From Thiothrix eikelboomii (GTDB lineage: Bacteria > Pseudomonadota > Gammaproteobacteria > Thiotrichales > Thiotrichaceae): a DNA stretch of 64,000 nucleotides. The notes under the pieces were generated by a model, which saw nothing but the letters and a program-made list of their open reading frames with translations, did no database searches and was not told where the DNA came from. The translations under genes were made by a program, and so were the position numbers. The stretch is taken from positions 124,001 through 188,000 of the forward strand of contig NZ_FUYB01000003.1 of NCBI RefSeq assembly GCF_900167255.1. The letters run 5' to 3'. Below, piece after piece: positions 26,245-34,186 of this stretch. Position 1 is the stretch's first letter, and each line of letters opens with the position of its first letter.

Positions 26245-27033
26245 TTAAATCGTCCCGCCTAAAGACGCCGATAAATCAGCCAATTCGCGCCCACCCGCCA
26301 TCAAGTCTTGTAACTCATCGGCACGAATTTCACCCTTCAATGCGGTACCTAAAGTGCGCCCCCGATTCAACACAGTAAAGCGATCCCCCACGGCCAGCGC
26401 ATGACGCACATTATGAGTAATGAACACGACACCAATACCCGATTTGCGGACCTTATCAATGGTGGCAAGGACATTGGAGGTTTGCCGCACGCCTAAAGCA
26501 GAAGTTGGTTCGTCCAGAATCAAAACCTTAGCGCCAAAGTAAACAGCACGGGCAATCGCTACGGTTTGACGCTCCCCGCCTGAGAGCGTACCCACTGCTT
26601 GATTAGGCTCACGTAAATTAATGCCCATTTTGGACATTTCCGTCATCGTGACTGCATTCGCTTTATCAAAATCTAAACTTTTAAATGGCCAAATACCTTT
26701 GCGTGGCTCACGTCCCATCCAGAAATTACGGGTCACTGACATTAAAGGAATCATCGCAAGGTCTTGATACACTGTCGCAATCCCTGCTTCCATCGCATCG
26801 CGGGGGCTTTGGAAGGTCACCTCTTTACCACTGATCAGCATCTTGCCTTTAGTCGGTTTATGTACTCCCGACATGGTTTTAATAAAAGTTGACTTACCCG
26901 CACCATTATCACCCAACAAGCAATGGCATTCGCCGGGGTAAACTGCAATCGACACACCTGCTAAGGCAATCACGGCACCGAAATGCTTTTCAATCTCCAC
27001 CATTTCGAGGATGGCGGGTGTACTTGTACTCAT
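26245..27033 (-). CDS. iatA: Sugar (probable inositol) ABC transporter ATP-binding protein
   Basis: A 262-residue ABC ATPase with Walker [10 protein letters not shown], signature [14 protein letters not shown], Walker [13 protein letters not shown] and a switch histidine in VVFITHN. It is the single-domain (FrcA-like) form, about half the length of the duplicated RbsA/XylG-type ATPases, so it should work as a homodimer. It is 10 bp downstream of the permease gene. Together with the permease and binding protein it forms a complete CUT2-type importer. Inositol specificity is inferred from the iolA and RpiR neighbours and from the shared operator motif. Confidence 0.88.
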   Translation of the reverse strand: MSTSTPAILEMVEIEKHFGAVIALAGVSIAVYPGECHCLLGDNGAGKSTFIKTMSGVHKPTKGKMLISGKEVTFQSPRDAMEAGIATVYQDLAMIPLMSVTRNFWMGREPRKGIWPFKSLDFDKANAVTMTEMSKMGINLREPNQAVGTLSGGERQTVAIARAVYFGAKVLILDEPTSALGVRQTSNVLATIDKVRKSGIGVVFITHNVRHALAVGDRFTVLNRGRTLGTALKGEIRADELQDLMAGGRELADLSASLGGTI

Positions 27034-27043
27034 GGTGCACTCC

Positions 27044-28165
27044 TTAACGTGAAGACATGGCTTGGCGACGTACCCAATTATTGAGTAGCACAGCGATTAA
27101 CAAAATCGCCCCCATAAACACTTGAAACCAATCTTGGTTAATATTGGTGTAGGTAATGCCAATCTGCACCATACCGAAAATCACTGCACCGATCATTGCA
27201 CCAATCGCTGAACCATAACCACCCGTGAGTAAGCAACCGCCAATAACCGCTGCAATAATCGCATGGAATTCTTTTAATAAACCACGGCTGGCATCGGCCG
27301 TACCAAACTGCAACACCGTAATAATGGCGACTAAAGTGGCTGCCATTGCGGTAAAAATAAAGAGCATAATTTTCACGCGGGCGACCGGAACACCCACATT
27401 GCGCGCTGCATTAGGATCACCCCCAGCGGCAAAAATCCAGTTACCAAAGCGCGTTTTATTCAGTAACCAAGAAGCAGCTATCGCCAAAATCACAAACCAA
27501 ATAATCTCAACTGGAACGCCTTGAACTTTAGGTGCTCCATTTTTAAAGGTTTCAATTAAGCCCATACTGGCTAACCATGCAAATAAACCTTCAAAAGCAT
27601 TACCCGAGAAAATCTCCACTAGCCAACTATCCCCAGCCGCTTCGGGAATACCACGTAATTGCGTAGTACCTGTGGCTAATTTCAAACTGACTAAGGTCAA
27701 ACCACGCAAAATAAACAAGAAGGCTAAAGTGACAATAAAAGAAGGCAAGCCCGAACGCAGTACAATAAAACCATTGATCGCGCCAAAGGCTATCGACACA
27801 GCAAAGGCAAAAAGAATACTGACCCCCAACGGCCAACCCCACAAAACCAGTGGAATACCTAAGGCAATGCCTGCAAAGGCAATCATCGAACCGATGGATA
27901 AATCAAATTCGCCACCCACCATCAATAAAGCTGCAGCCACAGCTAAAATACCAAGCTGGGCGGCAGGCTGCATAAAGTTCATGAACCCGGCTAGGGAGAA
28001 CATGCTCGCATCGGCATAAATAGCGAAAAACAAGACAATCGCAATGAGGCCTGCAATCGCACCCACCTCAGGGCGTTGTAAAATGGATTTGAAAAAACTG
28101 ACTTTTGCAATACGTTCGTCAGTTGCAGACGCCGAAGGTGGCGGAGAAGCTTGGGGCGTACTCAT
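27044..28165 (-). CDS. iatP: Sugar (probable inositol) ABC transporter permease
   Basis: A 373-residue inner-membrane permease of the RbsC/XylH (CUT2) family with about ten hydrophobic segments. The [20 protein letters not shown] segment is characteristic of this family, as are [14 protein letters not shown] and the glycine-rich [20 protein letters not shown]. An approximately 50-residue soluble insertion between membrane segments (around [28 protein letters not shown]) is seen in the inositol/fructose-type permeases. A strong stem-loop lies in the 90-bp gap to ibpA upstream. Confidence 0.88.
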   Translation of the reverse strand: MSTPQASPPPSASATDERIAKVSFFKSILQRPEVGAIAGLIAIVLFFAIYADASMFSLAGFMNFMQPAAQLGILAVAAALLMVGGEFDLSIGSMIAFAGIALGIPLVLWGWPLGVSILFAFAVSIAFGAINGFIVLRSGLPSFIVTLAFLFILRGLTLVSLKLATGTTQLRGIPEAAGDSWLVEIFSGNAFEGLFAWLASMGLIETFKNGAPKVQGVPVEIIWFVILAIAASWLLNKTRFGNWIFAAGGDPNAARNVGVPVARVKIMLFIFTAMAATLVAIITVLQFGTADASRGLLKEFHAIIAAVIGGCLLTGGYGSAIGAMIGAVIFGMVQIGITYTNINQDWFQVFMGAILLIAVLLNNWVRRQAMSSR

Positions 28166-28183
28166 AGGCTTAGACCTCGCACA

Positions 28184-28210
28184 TCCTGCTCAGGCCTAGG
28201 CCGAGCAGGA
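28184..28210 (-). promoter_or_regulatory. Intercistronic stem-loop between ibpA and iatP
   Basis: TCCTGCTC and GAGCAGGA pair perfectly; the interior AGGCCTAGGCC extends the stem by further GGC/GCC pairs with a bulged A and a CTAG loop. There is no T-run, so it is probably an mRNA stability or partial read-through element. Such structures downstream of a binding-protein gene commonly keep its mRNA more abundant than that of the membrane components. Confidence 0.6.
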
Positions 28211-28255
28211 CGGGTGATACTGGTTAAAACGCTTACCTTAAGCAAGCAAACACGA

Positions 28256-29185
28256 TTAGCGAATACCTTTAGCCGACAGCTCAACGACTTGAGCCGCTTT
28301 GTCTTTGGTGACTAGATTCGGGCCAGAAGGTACATTGCCACCGGGCATTAAACCAAAACGGGCATAATTGGCAAGGAAGGTCACTGGCAAATAGCCTTGT
28401 AGATATTGCTGCTGATCAATACAGAACGCTGCTTTACCTTCCGCCACCGCTTTCAGGAAATTAGCCGACATATCGAAAGTACCAACATGAATCTTGCCTG
28501 TTTTCCCGACCTCTTCAATCGCTGCTAAAGTTGGCTCACCTGCCGTACTTGCACCTAAAGCTAGAATCGTATCGACATCGGTTGCTTTTTCTAAAGCAGC
28601 CCGCACCTTTGCTTTAACATCAGCGGGGTCATTGCTGGTTGGAATGACTTCTACCTCACCAAAGCCTTCTTTAAAACCTTGGCAACGTTGGTCTAATGCG
28701 ACATTACCCACTTCTTGGTTAACACATAAACCTTTTTTGCCGCCCATTTCCTTGAGCTTTTCACCCGCTTTTCTACCTGCCACTAACTCTTCTTGACCCA
28801 CATGCAATAAAGCCCCGAGCTTAGCCGAGGCCTCCACACCGGAGTTCATCGAAATTACCGGAATCCCCGCTTTCACGGCCTTTTCAATCGAAGCCCCTAA
28901 GGCTTGAGCATCTGGGATAGAAACAATTAAGCCCGCTGGCTCTTGATTCACCGCTGCATCAATCAGTGCGGACATTTCTACCATATTAAAGGTTTCAGGG
29001 GCGCGATAATCCACCTTGACACTCATATCCTTGCCCGCAGCTTCTACCCCATTTTTTACGACTGTCCAGAAAGGGTCATTGGCCTGACCGTGTGAGACCA
29101 CAATGATATTAATATCATCGGCTGCCATCACCGTTGGTGAGGCAATAGCCAGTACTAACGCGATAGATTTAAATAAACTTCTCAT
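28256..29185 (-). CDS. ibpA: Sugar (probable inositol) ABC transporter periplasmic binding protein
   Basis: A 309-residue exported protein of the ribose/galactose-binding (peripla_BP_4) family. Signal peptide: MRSLFKSIALVLAIASPTVMAADD, cut near residue 21. The body shows IVVSHGQANDPFWTVVKNGVEAA, SIPDAQALGASIEKAVKAGIPVI and NVALDQRCQGFKEGF. The start at 29185 follows GGAGGAGA at good distance; the upstream TTG at 29200 was rejected. It is the first gene of the unit and has two operator-like palindromes in its promoter region. Inositol is the expected ligand from context. Confidence 0.88.
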   Translation of the reverse strand: MRSLFKSIALVLAIASPTVMAADDINIIVVSHGQANDPFWTVVKNGVEAAGKDMSVKVDYRAPETFNMVEMSALIDAAVNQEPAGLIVSIPDAQALGASIEKAVKAGIPVISMNSGVEASAKLGALLHVGQEELVAGRKAGEKLKEMGGKKGLCVNQEVGNVALDQRCQGFKEGFGEVEVIPTSNDPADVKAKVRAALEKATDVDTILALGASTAGEPTLAAIEEVGKTGKIHVGTFDMSANFLKAVAEGKAAFCIDQQQYLQGYLPVTFLANYARFGLMPGGNVPSGPNLVTKDKAAQVVELSAKGIR

Positions 29186-29262
29186 TAATTTCTCCTCCAA
29201 AATTTAGAGCGATGCCCGCCATGTAGATGAGGCAATGCATTGAGTTCAGCCCATCTGATCTC

Positions 29263-29276
29263 AGAATATGTTTTCT
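29263..29276 (-). promoter_or_regulatory. Putative inositol-regulator operator upstream of ibpA, proximal site
   Basis: The minus strand reads AGAAAACATATTCT, that is AGAA-N6-TTCT, a palindrome at its ends. It lies about 78 bp before the ibpA start and 30 bp (three helical turns) from the second site at 29293-29306. Confidence 0.42.
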
Positions 29277-29292
29277 ATATTTTTATGTCAAT

Positions 29293-29306
29293 GAAATATT
29301 CATTCC
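29293..29306 (-). promoter_or_regulatory. Putative inositol-regulator operator upstream of ibpA, distal site
   Basis: The minus strand reads GGAATGAATATTTC, close to the iolG site GGAATAATTATTCT and the iolA site GTAATAAATATTCT. Together with 29263-29276 it would allow cooperative binding of two RpiR dimers on the same DNA face. Confidence 0.45.
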
Positions 29307-29648
29307 AAATTTAAGAAAAATGACGTAACCCCACCGAAAAATTGCCTCAACAATTTATCAAGGATCACTAAATGATAGTTTGCTTGCACTCAAGTCTAGA
29401 CTTAACTTGGAATTTGCCCTTAAAGAAGTGACTCAAACCCAATCGGCACTTATACAGCACCACGCTGCTGATAGGATAAGTTCAGATGCAAACAAAACCC
29501 TTCAGCTAATTTTCTGAGGTGATTTTTATAAAATCTTTGCTCGCTAATTTTGTTGACTGAAGTCTCGTGAAGTATTGACACGCAGGTCTTGCATAGGTGA
29601 TTCGGAAGGAATCTTCCGAAGAACCAATCGAGTACTCTCTAAAAAACT
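29307..29648. other. Non-coding stretch between the ibpA promoter and a small membrane-protein gene
   Basis: No convincing reading frame was found here. It holds one perfect hairpin, TTCGGAAG-GAAT-CTTCCGAA at 29601-29620, about 30 bp beyond the stop of the small minus-strand gene. It has no T-run and may be a weak terminator or processing site. The remainder is AT-rich without recognised features. Confidence 0.5.
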
Positions 29649-29840
29649 TTAAGCGTCCTTGCGCTGCTCAAACTTATAGATATATTCCCAATAACAATAA
29701 GCCGCCGCGCCCGTGGCAATCATTGCCCAAAAAGTATTTTGCCCATACCACTCAAAAGCAGCCCAAGCAGTACAAAATGCTGTAATAGCAACCCGTCGCC
29801 ATTTGGGTTGGAAAAAGTCGCGGTCACGTTCGCTAATCAT
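29649..29840 (-). CDS. Small membrane protein, unknown function
   Basis: A 63-residue protein. A charged N-terminus (ISERDRDFFQPKWRR) is followed by two closely spaced hydrophobic, aromatic-rich stretches (VAITAFCTAWAAFEW and TFWAMIATGAAAYCYWEYIY) and a charged end (KFEQRKDA). This looks like a genuine two-pass inner-membrane peptide with no known domain. The gene stands alone between the inositol transporter promoter and an insertion sequence; no operon partner is evident. The ATG has no strong ribosome binding site. Confidence 0.5.
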   Translation of the reverse strand: MISERDRDFFQPKWRRVAITAFCTAWAAFEWYGQNTFWAMIATGAAAYCYWEYIYKFEQRKDA

Positions 29841-29942
29841 AGTTGAATGAGTTCCTGCCTAAAAAGTTTGAGGTTAAATCTAAGATACTACATTTCGATC
29901 TACCAGACATTTGATTTGGTTTTATTCATTTAAGAGCAAACT

Positions 29943-29957
29943 AGACCTCTTGCGAAA
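29943..29957 (+). repeat. Left terminal inverted repeat of the IS element
   Basis: AGACCTCTTGCGAAA, the perfect inverse of 30802-30816. It lies 5 bp beyond the transposase stop codon. Confidence 0.88.
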
Positions 29958-29961
29958 ATAA

Positions 29962-30393
29962 TTATCCCCCAATCATCCGATTAACAAGAGCGGCGATCAA
30001 CCGTAAGCGTAGCTCAAACCGCTGTCGCCGTCCTCGGTAAACCCCCTTCAGAATCCGAAAAATTTTCAGTGCGCGAATCCGATGCTCCACCTTGACCCGA
30101 ACCTTGGCCAACCGCTGATTGAACTCCATTTGCTCCGGCTCTAAGTCTCGACCCAGCGGCTTTTTGAACGGCATAACCACAGAGCATCCCTCGACCCTGA
30201 ACCCCACATAGCCCAGATCCACCGCACAGACGCTACCCGCCGGAAGATGATGAGCGTGGCGGCGAGCTAAGCAGAGGTCATGTTCTTGCTCTGCCGAGGT
30301 CGCCACCTCTAGAATGCATCCCTGCTGTTCCTCGATCAAAAGCTGAAATTTCAGTGTATGGGTGTGCTTCTTTCCACGGTAGTGAGCCGCTTG
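29962..30393 (-). CDS. IS5-like transposase, second frame (OrfB, read after -1 frameshift)
   Basis: In the -1 frame, translation continues from the slippery site as QAAHYRGKKHTHTLKFQLL, the canonical continuation after ERPQK in this family. It carries the second aspartate (CAVDLGYVGF) and the glutamate (KVRVKVEHRIRALKIF) of the DDE triad. The frame is open for 143 codons from the shift to the TAA at 29962. It has an internal ATG at 30339 but no good ribosome binding site, so independent translation is unlikely. Confidence 0.82.
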   Translation of the reverse strand, partial: QAAHYRGKKHTHTLKFQLLIEEQQGCILEVATSAEQEHDLCLARRHAHHLPAGSVCAVDLGYVGFRVEGCSVVMPFKKPLGRDLEPEQMEFNQRLAKVRVKVEHRIRALKIFRILKGVYRGRRQRFELRLRLIAALVNRMIGG

Positions 30394-30773
30394 TTTTTTT
30401 GGGGACGTTCAATCGGTACTTCACTCGCATCCAATAGCACACCCCGTACTCCTTCCCTAGAGGCCGTTTGGGCTAAGCTTAACACCCCCGACGCTTCCAA
30501 GCGGGTTTCAACCCGCTTCACGATGCGCTGGGCAGTCGATTCATGGACCTGATAGCTCAAACCTAAGTGGAACAACGTGCGGTACTCTCGCCAGTAACCT
30601 AGGGTCAATAATAGTTGATCCTCTAGGCTTAACGGGCTGGGGCGACCGGACTTCTTCTTCGTCAACTCGCCTGCTTTGAGCACCTCCAGCAGTTCGTGAA
30701 AGAGCGGCAGGGGGATTCCTACTCCGCGTTTGAACGCCGAGGGGGATAGGGTTTTCAGGGTTAGGTAGTTCAT
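30351..30773 (-). CDS. IS5-like transposase, first frame (OrfA)
   Basis: A 140-codon frame holding the N-terminal helix-turn-helix (DUF4096-like) region: SPLSLEDQLLLTLGYWREY and SYQVHESTAQRIVKRVE. It also holds the first catalytic aspartate of the DDE triad in GVLLDASEVPIERPQKN. After the A AAA AAC heptamer at 30393-30399 the zero frame diverges to an unrelated tail (KRLTTVERSTPIH). The functional protein is expected from a -1 shift into the second frame, giving about 270 residues, the usual length for this IS5 subgroup. Confidence 0.82.
   Translation of the reverse strand: MNYLTLKTLSPSAFKRGVGIPLPLFHELLEVLKAGELTKKKSGRPSPLSLEDQLLLTLGYWREYRTLFHLGLSYQVHESTAQRIVKRVETRLEASGVLSLAQTASREGVRGVLLDASEVPIERPQKNKRLTTVERSTPIH
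30393..30399 (-). promoter_or_regulatory. Programmed -1 ribosomal frameshift site (A AAA AAC)
   Basis: On the minus strand the zero-frame codons CAA AAA AAC form the heptamer A AAA AAC, a classical bacterial -1 slippery sequence. A slip here joins the two transposase frames exactly where the conserved family sequence changes frame. Confidence 0.75.
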
Positions 30774-30801
30774 GCTTAACCTTATAGGCGAGAATGGCTA
30801 C

Positions 30802-30816
30802 TTTCGCAAGAGGTCT
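30802..30816 (-). repeat. Right terminal inverted repeat of the IS element
   Basis: TTTCGCAAGAGGTCT on the plus strand, the perfect inverse of 29943-29957. It is about 30 bp upstream of the first transposase frame, so the transposase promoter probably lies within or next to it. Confidence 0.88.
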
Positions 30817-30923
30817 ATTATTTCAATTAGTTATAAAAGGGCATTAGGGAAAACATGTGATTTCACTGAGTAACTGTGTGAAATCACGCAACTCCTATCA
30901 TAATTTTTGATAGACCCAACTCT

Positions 30924-31529
30924 TCACACATCCCGCGTCCTGAACTCGCTATAACCCTCATAGAAATAGCTAACATCAATACCCTTCATAAACAACTCAC
31001 GATCATTAATTTTATCGGTCAAAGCCGCTTTCAACAGCACTTTAATCTCTACATCCTTCACCACGCTACGCTCCATCGCCGACAGATACTCCCCCTTATC
31101 CACCGCATTCCAGTCAATAACCTGCTTAATACCTGCCTTCAACATCAAATCCAGCCAAATCCGCGTAGCACGCCCATTCCCTTCCCGAAACGGATGCGCC
31201 ACATTCATCTCTACATATTTTTCGATAATCGCATCAAAATGGTCATGCGGCATACGGCTGATGTATTGCAGCGATTGTTCCAGATACATCAGCGGCGCAA
31301 AGCGGAAGTTGCCCTTGGCAATGTTCACATCACGCAACTTGCCCGCAAACTCATAAATGTCACCAAACAAATAGGCGTGAATCTGCGCCAACCCCTGGAA
31401 TGTGCCCACCTCAATCTGGTTGATCTCACCGCTATCAAAAAGCTGTTTGGCTTTTTGCTTGCTGATTTTTTCTTCCGTTTTGTTCAGTTCAATCTGGTCG
31501 GTAATACCCAGTTTGTTGGCTAACAGCAT
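30924..31529 (-). CDS. Fic-family protein, class III (C-terminal inhibitory helix)
   Basis: A 201-residue Fic/DOC enzyme that probably transfers AMP from ATP to a target protein. The active-site loop is canonical: HPFREGNGR. The flap region upstream (LRDVNIAKGNFRFAP) is also typical. Near the C-terminus the sequence SYFYEG (S187-G192) matches the inhibitory (S/T)xxxE(G/N) motif with Glu191, so the protein should be autoinhibited like the Neisseria Fic protein and needs no separate antitoxin. None is encoded next to it. The gene starts 26 bp downstream of the cysM stop, perhaps in the same transcript, and lies about 110 bp from the insertion sequence. Confidence 0.9.
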   Translation of the reverse strand: MLLANKLGITDQIELNKTEEKISKQKAKQLFDSGEINQIEVGTFQGLAQIHAYLFGDIYEFAGKLRDVNIAKGNFRFAPLMYLEQSLQYISRMPHDHFDAIIEKYVEMNVAHPFREGNGRATRIWLDLMLKAGIKQVIDWNAVDKGEYLSAMERSVVKDVEIKVLLKAALTDKINDRELFMKGIDVSYFYEGYSEFRTRDV

Positions 31530-31555
31530 GTTATATAATCCTTGCTCTTACGTGT

Positions 31556-32452
31556 TTAAGCCGGAAACACCCCCGTCGAAATATACCGGTCCCCACGATC
31601 ACAGATAATCGTCACTATGGTAGCCTGCTCTAATTCTTGAGATAAGCGCAAAGCTGCCGCCATCGCGCCCCCGGAAGAGACTCCGCAGAAAATACCTTCT
31701 TCCACTGCTAAACGCCGCATCATGGTTTCCGCTTCGACTTGAGTGACATCCATTTCTAGATCAACACGCTGAGCCTCAAAGATTTCAGGTAAATATTCCG
31801 CTGACCAGCGCCGAATTCCCGGAATCGCATCTTGCTGAGTGGCAGGGCGCACTCCTACAATTTGAACGTTTGGATTTTGTGATTTTAAATAGCTACCCGT
31901 CCCCATGATAGTTCCCGTTGTCCCCATCGCACTGACAAAATGTGTAAGGCTACCTTGAGTCGCCTGCCAAATTTCTGGCCCAGTACTGAGCAGATGCGCA
32001 GCAGGATTGTCAGCATTCGCAAACTGATTTAAGACCTTGCCTTTACCCTCGCGCTCTAATTGCAAAGCTAAATCGCGTGCCCCCTCCATGCCACCTTGCT
32101 CTTTACTAACTAACAATAACTCAGCGCCATAAGCCTTCATGGAGGCACGCCGCTCCATACTCAGATTGTCGGGCATCAGCAAGATCATTTTATAGCCCTT
32201 AATCGCGGCTACCATCGCTAAAGCAATGCCGGTATTACCGCTGGTGGCTTCAATTAAAGTATCCCCCGGTTGAATCTCTCCGCGTCGCTCAGCTTGCAGA
32301 ATCATATTTAAAGCCGGGCGATCCTTAACCGAACCGGCTGGATTATTTCCCTCTAATTTGGCCAATAAAATATTGGTGGTCTGACCGGGTAAGCGCTGTA
32401 AGCGTACCAAAGGGGTATTACCAATAAATTCTTCGATGGTGGGGTAAAGCAT
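31556..32452 (-). CDS. cysM: Cysteine synthase B (O-acetylserine sulfhydrylase) CysM
   Basis: A 298-residue PLP enzyme making cysteine from O-acetylserine (or phosphoserine) and sulfide or thiosulfate. The PLP-binding lysine lies in NPAGSVKDRPAL. The substrate loop is EATSGNTGIALAM and the phosphate-binding loop is MGTTGTIMGTGSYL. FCGVSSGGAMAAALRL completes the family signature. The length and the arginine-containing VGVRPATQQDAIPG segment fit CysM better than CysK. It starts 5 bp after acpS, so the two are probably co-transcribed. Confidence 0.93.
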   Translation of the reverse strand: MLYPTIEEFIGNTPLVRLQRLPGQTTNILLAKLEGNNPAGSVKDRPALNMILQAERRGEIQPGDTLIEATSGNTGIALAMVAAIKGYKMILLMPDNLSMERRASMKAYGAELLLVSKEQGGMEGARDLALQLEREGKGKVLNQFANADNPAAHLLSTGPEIWQATQGSLTHFVSAMGTTGTIMGTGSYLKSQNPNVQIVGVRPATQQDAIPGIRRWSAEYLPEIFEAQRVDLEMDVTQVEAETMMRRLAVEEGIFCGVSSGGAMAAALRLSQELEQATIVTIICDRGDRYISTGVFPA

Positions 32453-32457
32453 GATGA

Positions 32458-32838
32458 TTATCCTAGTAAAATCACGAAAGCGACCGCATATTCGCGCTCA
32501 TCTGCAATTGAGACTTGAATGCTGGTTACGCCTAATTGCTTGGCGGTGGCTAAGCTGGTCCCGTGTAAATGGATGATTGGCTGGCCTAACTCAGTATGAC
32601 GGGTTTCAATCTCCACAAAACTAGCAGCCTGACCTATCCCTGTACCTAAGGCCTTAGCGACCGCTTCTTTGGTGGCAAAGCGCTTAGCTAGCCAAGCCGC
32701 TGGTTGATGAATCTGAGCCAAGTAGGCGAGTTCATGGGGATGCAAAATCCGCTCAATAAACCGCTCAGCTTGGCGCTCTAATAAACGGTCAATCCGCGCT
32801 ATTTCGACAATATCCGTGCCAATTCCTAGAATCCGCAT
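32458..32838 (-). CDS. acpS: Holo-[acyl-carrier-protein] synthase AcpS
   Basis: A 126-residue phosphopantetheinyl transferase that activates acyl carrier protein with CoA. The conserved GIGTDIVEIARID (Mg-binding Asp) and WLAKRFATKEAVAKALGTGIG (Glu/Lys) are both present. It lies between recO and cysM on the same strand. In many gammaproteobacteria pdxJ sits between recO and acpS; it is absent here. Confidence 0.95.
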   Translation of the reverse strand: MRILGIGTDIVEIARIDRLLERQAERFIERILHPHELAYLAQIHQPAAWLAKRFATKEAVAKALGTGIGQAASFVEIETRHTELGQPIIHLHGTSLATAKQLGVTSIQVSIADEREYAVAFVILLG

Positions 32839-32853
32839 GACTCTGCTATCACT

Positions 32854-33546
32854 CTATTTCAACTCACTCAATAATTGGCGAGCATATAAGGTTTTACCTT
32901 TCAATAATACTCGCCAACAGCGATCTAAAACCCTGCGTAGTTCACGCCAAGCCGGTAAAGCCATCTGCTCTGGCGCACGTAAAGCTAGCAGTAGAGTGCC
33001 GGAAATCAGTGTATCATGCGGCTCAGCCACTAACGTATGAGCCGCCACTAAGCCTAAATCAGGGCGGAAGCAATAGCTCAGCGCGGCTTGAATCTCCAGT
33101 CCAGTTTGATCATCCTGCCAAAGATTGAAGCTATAACCACAGTGCACTAATAACTCTAGTTCTAACAGCATCACGGCAGGTAGATTTTCACCCGCTTGTA
33201 GGGTGGATAAAACTTCACGATAGCGCTGGAAAAGCTCAGGTAGGGCTTGCTGAGTTTGGAAGTTGCGTAAGAATAATTCATTCAGATATAAGCCTTGTAT
33301 CAAAGCCCCTTGCTGCAAACGATAACGGCCTTTTTCCTCAGTCTGAGTGAGTGTGAAAACCTCACCACGCCCGACCCAGCTCGCATCAAGTAAGCGAAAT
33401 GGCTCTAACATACCTTTAATGCGGGCTGCCTGTTTTTTAGAGTAGCGGGCGACTGCGCTAATGCGTCCTTCATCTTGCGTGAATAAATCGAGCAACAGGC
33501 TATTATCGCGAAAATTATTCCGCCGCAAGACGAAAGCAGGCTTCAC
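32854..33546 (-). CDS. recO: DNA repair protein RecO
   Basis: A 230-residue recombination mediator of the RecFOR pathway. The N-terminal OB-fold (FVLRRNNFRDNSLLLDLFTQDEG) is followed by the helical domain with the typical LYLNELFLRNF and LELLVHCGYSFNLWQDD segments. The zinc-binding cysteines seen in some families are absent. It starts with GTG, overlapping the TGA of the upstream cation exchanger by 4 bp, so translation is coupled. Confidence 0.9.
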   Translation of the reverse strand: MKPAFVLRRNNFRDNSLLLDLFTQDEGRISAVARYSKKQAARIKGMLEPFRLLDASWVGRGEVFTLTQTEEKGRYRLQQGALIQGLYLNELFLRNFQTQQALPELFQRYREVLSTLQAGENLPAVMLLELELLVHCGYSFNLWQDDQTGLEIQAALSYCFRPDLGLVAAHTLVAEPHDTLISGTLLLALRAPEQMALPAWRELRRVLDRCWRVLLKGKTLYARQLLSELK

Positions 33547-34121
33547 AGCCCCACTCCGCTTAAAGCGAGGATACCTAAAATAGCGAAAATGGCAGCCGCA
33601 ACGCCGTGAATCAGTTTGATCGGTAAGCGATGTGCTAACTGATCACCGATAAAGACCGCTGGCACATTGGCAAGCATCATCCCTAAAGTAGTACCTGCTA
33701 CGACTGCGACTAAAGCTTGGTATTGAGCGGCTAAAGCCACCGTCGCCACTTGGGTTTTATCGCCCATTTCAGCAAAAAAGAAAGCGATCAAAGTAGTCAC
33801 AAACACACCAAAACGCGAGGCTTTCACATTCGCATCTTCTTCATCCAACTTATCTGGAATGAGCATCCAGACTGCCATTGCCAAAAAACCCAAGCCCAAA
33901 ATCCAACGCAAGGCATTCGGTCCTAAGACTGAAGTCAACCAAGCCCCGACTGCACCAGCCAACGCATGATTGAGTAAAGTCGCCAACAAAATCCCTAAAA
34001 TAATCGGCCAAGGCTTACGAAACTTAGCGGCCAATACCAGCGATAATAACTGGGTTTTATCCCCCATTTCAGCCAGTGCAACAATTCCTGTTGAAATTAA
34101 AAAAGCTTCCAAATTAGACAC
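33543..34121 (-). CDS. TMEM165/GDT1-family cation exchanger (probable manganese exporter)
   Basis: A 192-residue inner-membrane protein with six hydrophobic segments arranged as two inverted repeats. Each repeat carries the hallmark ExGDKTQ motif: ALAEMGDKTQLLSLVLA and FAEMGDKTQVATVALAA. Bacterial members (MneA type) export manganese. A short acidic linker (DKLDEEDANVKASR) joins the repeats. It overlaps recO by 4 bp and lies 65 bp downstream of the RND pump gene on the same strand. Confidence 0.9.
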   Translation of the reverse strand: MSNLEAFLISTGIVALAEMGDKTQLLSLVLAAKFRKPWPIILGILLATLLNHALAGAVGAWLTSVLGPNALRWILGLGFLAMAVWMLIPDKLDEEDANVKASRFGVFVTTLIAFFFAEMGDKTQVATVALAAQYQALVAVVAGTTLGMMLANVPAVFIGDQLAHRLPIKLIHGVAAAIFAILGILALSGVGL

Positions 34122-34186
34122 TCCCTATTCACCAGCCCGAGTGTACTGACTAGTAGGCTGAATGCCAATCGTGTTTAAACACAGAT

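Larger units (their letters stand above)
29943..30816 (-). mobile_element. IS5-family insertion sequence (two-ORF, frameshifting type)
   Basis: About 874 bp, bounded by perfect 15-bp inverted repeats AGACCTCTTGCGAAA (29943-29957) and its complement (30802-30816). It contains one transposase split into two overlapping frames joined by a -1 slippery heptamer. Flanks are CTA on the left and ATT/TAT on the right depending on where the ends are set, so only a 2-bp TA or an imperfect 3-4-bp target duplication can be claimed. All parts look intact, so the element may still be active. Confidence 0.87.

Noticed and set aside
29943-30816. Transposase as a broken pseudogene
   Set aside because: The frame change falls exactly on a classical -1 slippery heptamer and all catalytic residues are kept, so programmed frameshifting is the better reading.
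30924-31529. Fic protein as the toxin of a two-gene toxin-antitoxin pair
   Set aside because: No small antitoxin frame is adjacent, and the inhibitory motif is within the Fic protein itself.
34171-34182. Perfect palindrome GTGTTTAAACAC just after the RND gene stop
   Set aside because: It is short, has no T-run and no related copies were noticed; such a 12-bp palindrome can arise by chance in AT-rich DNA.
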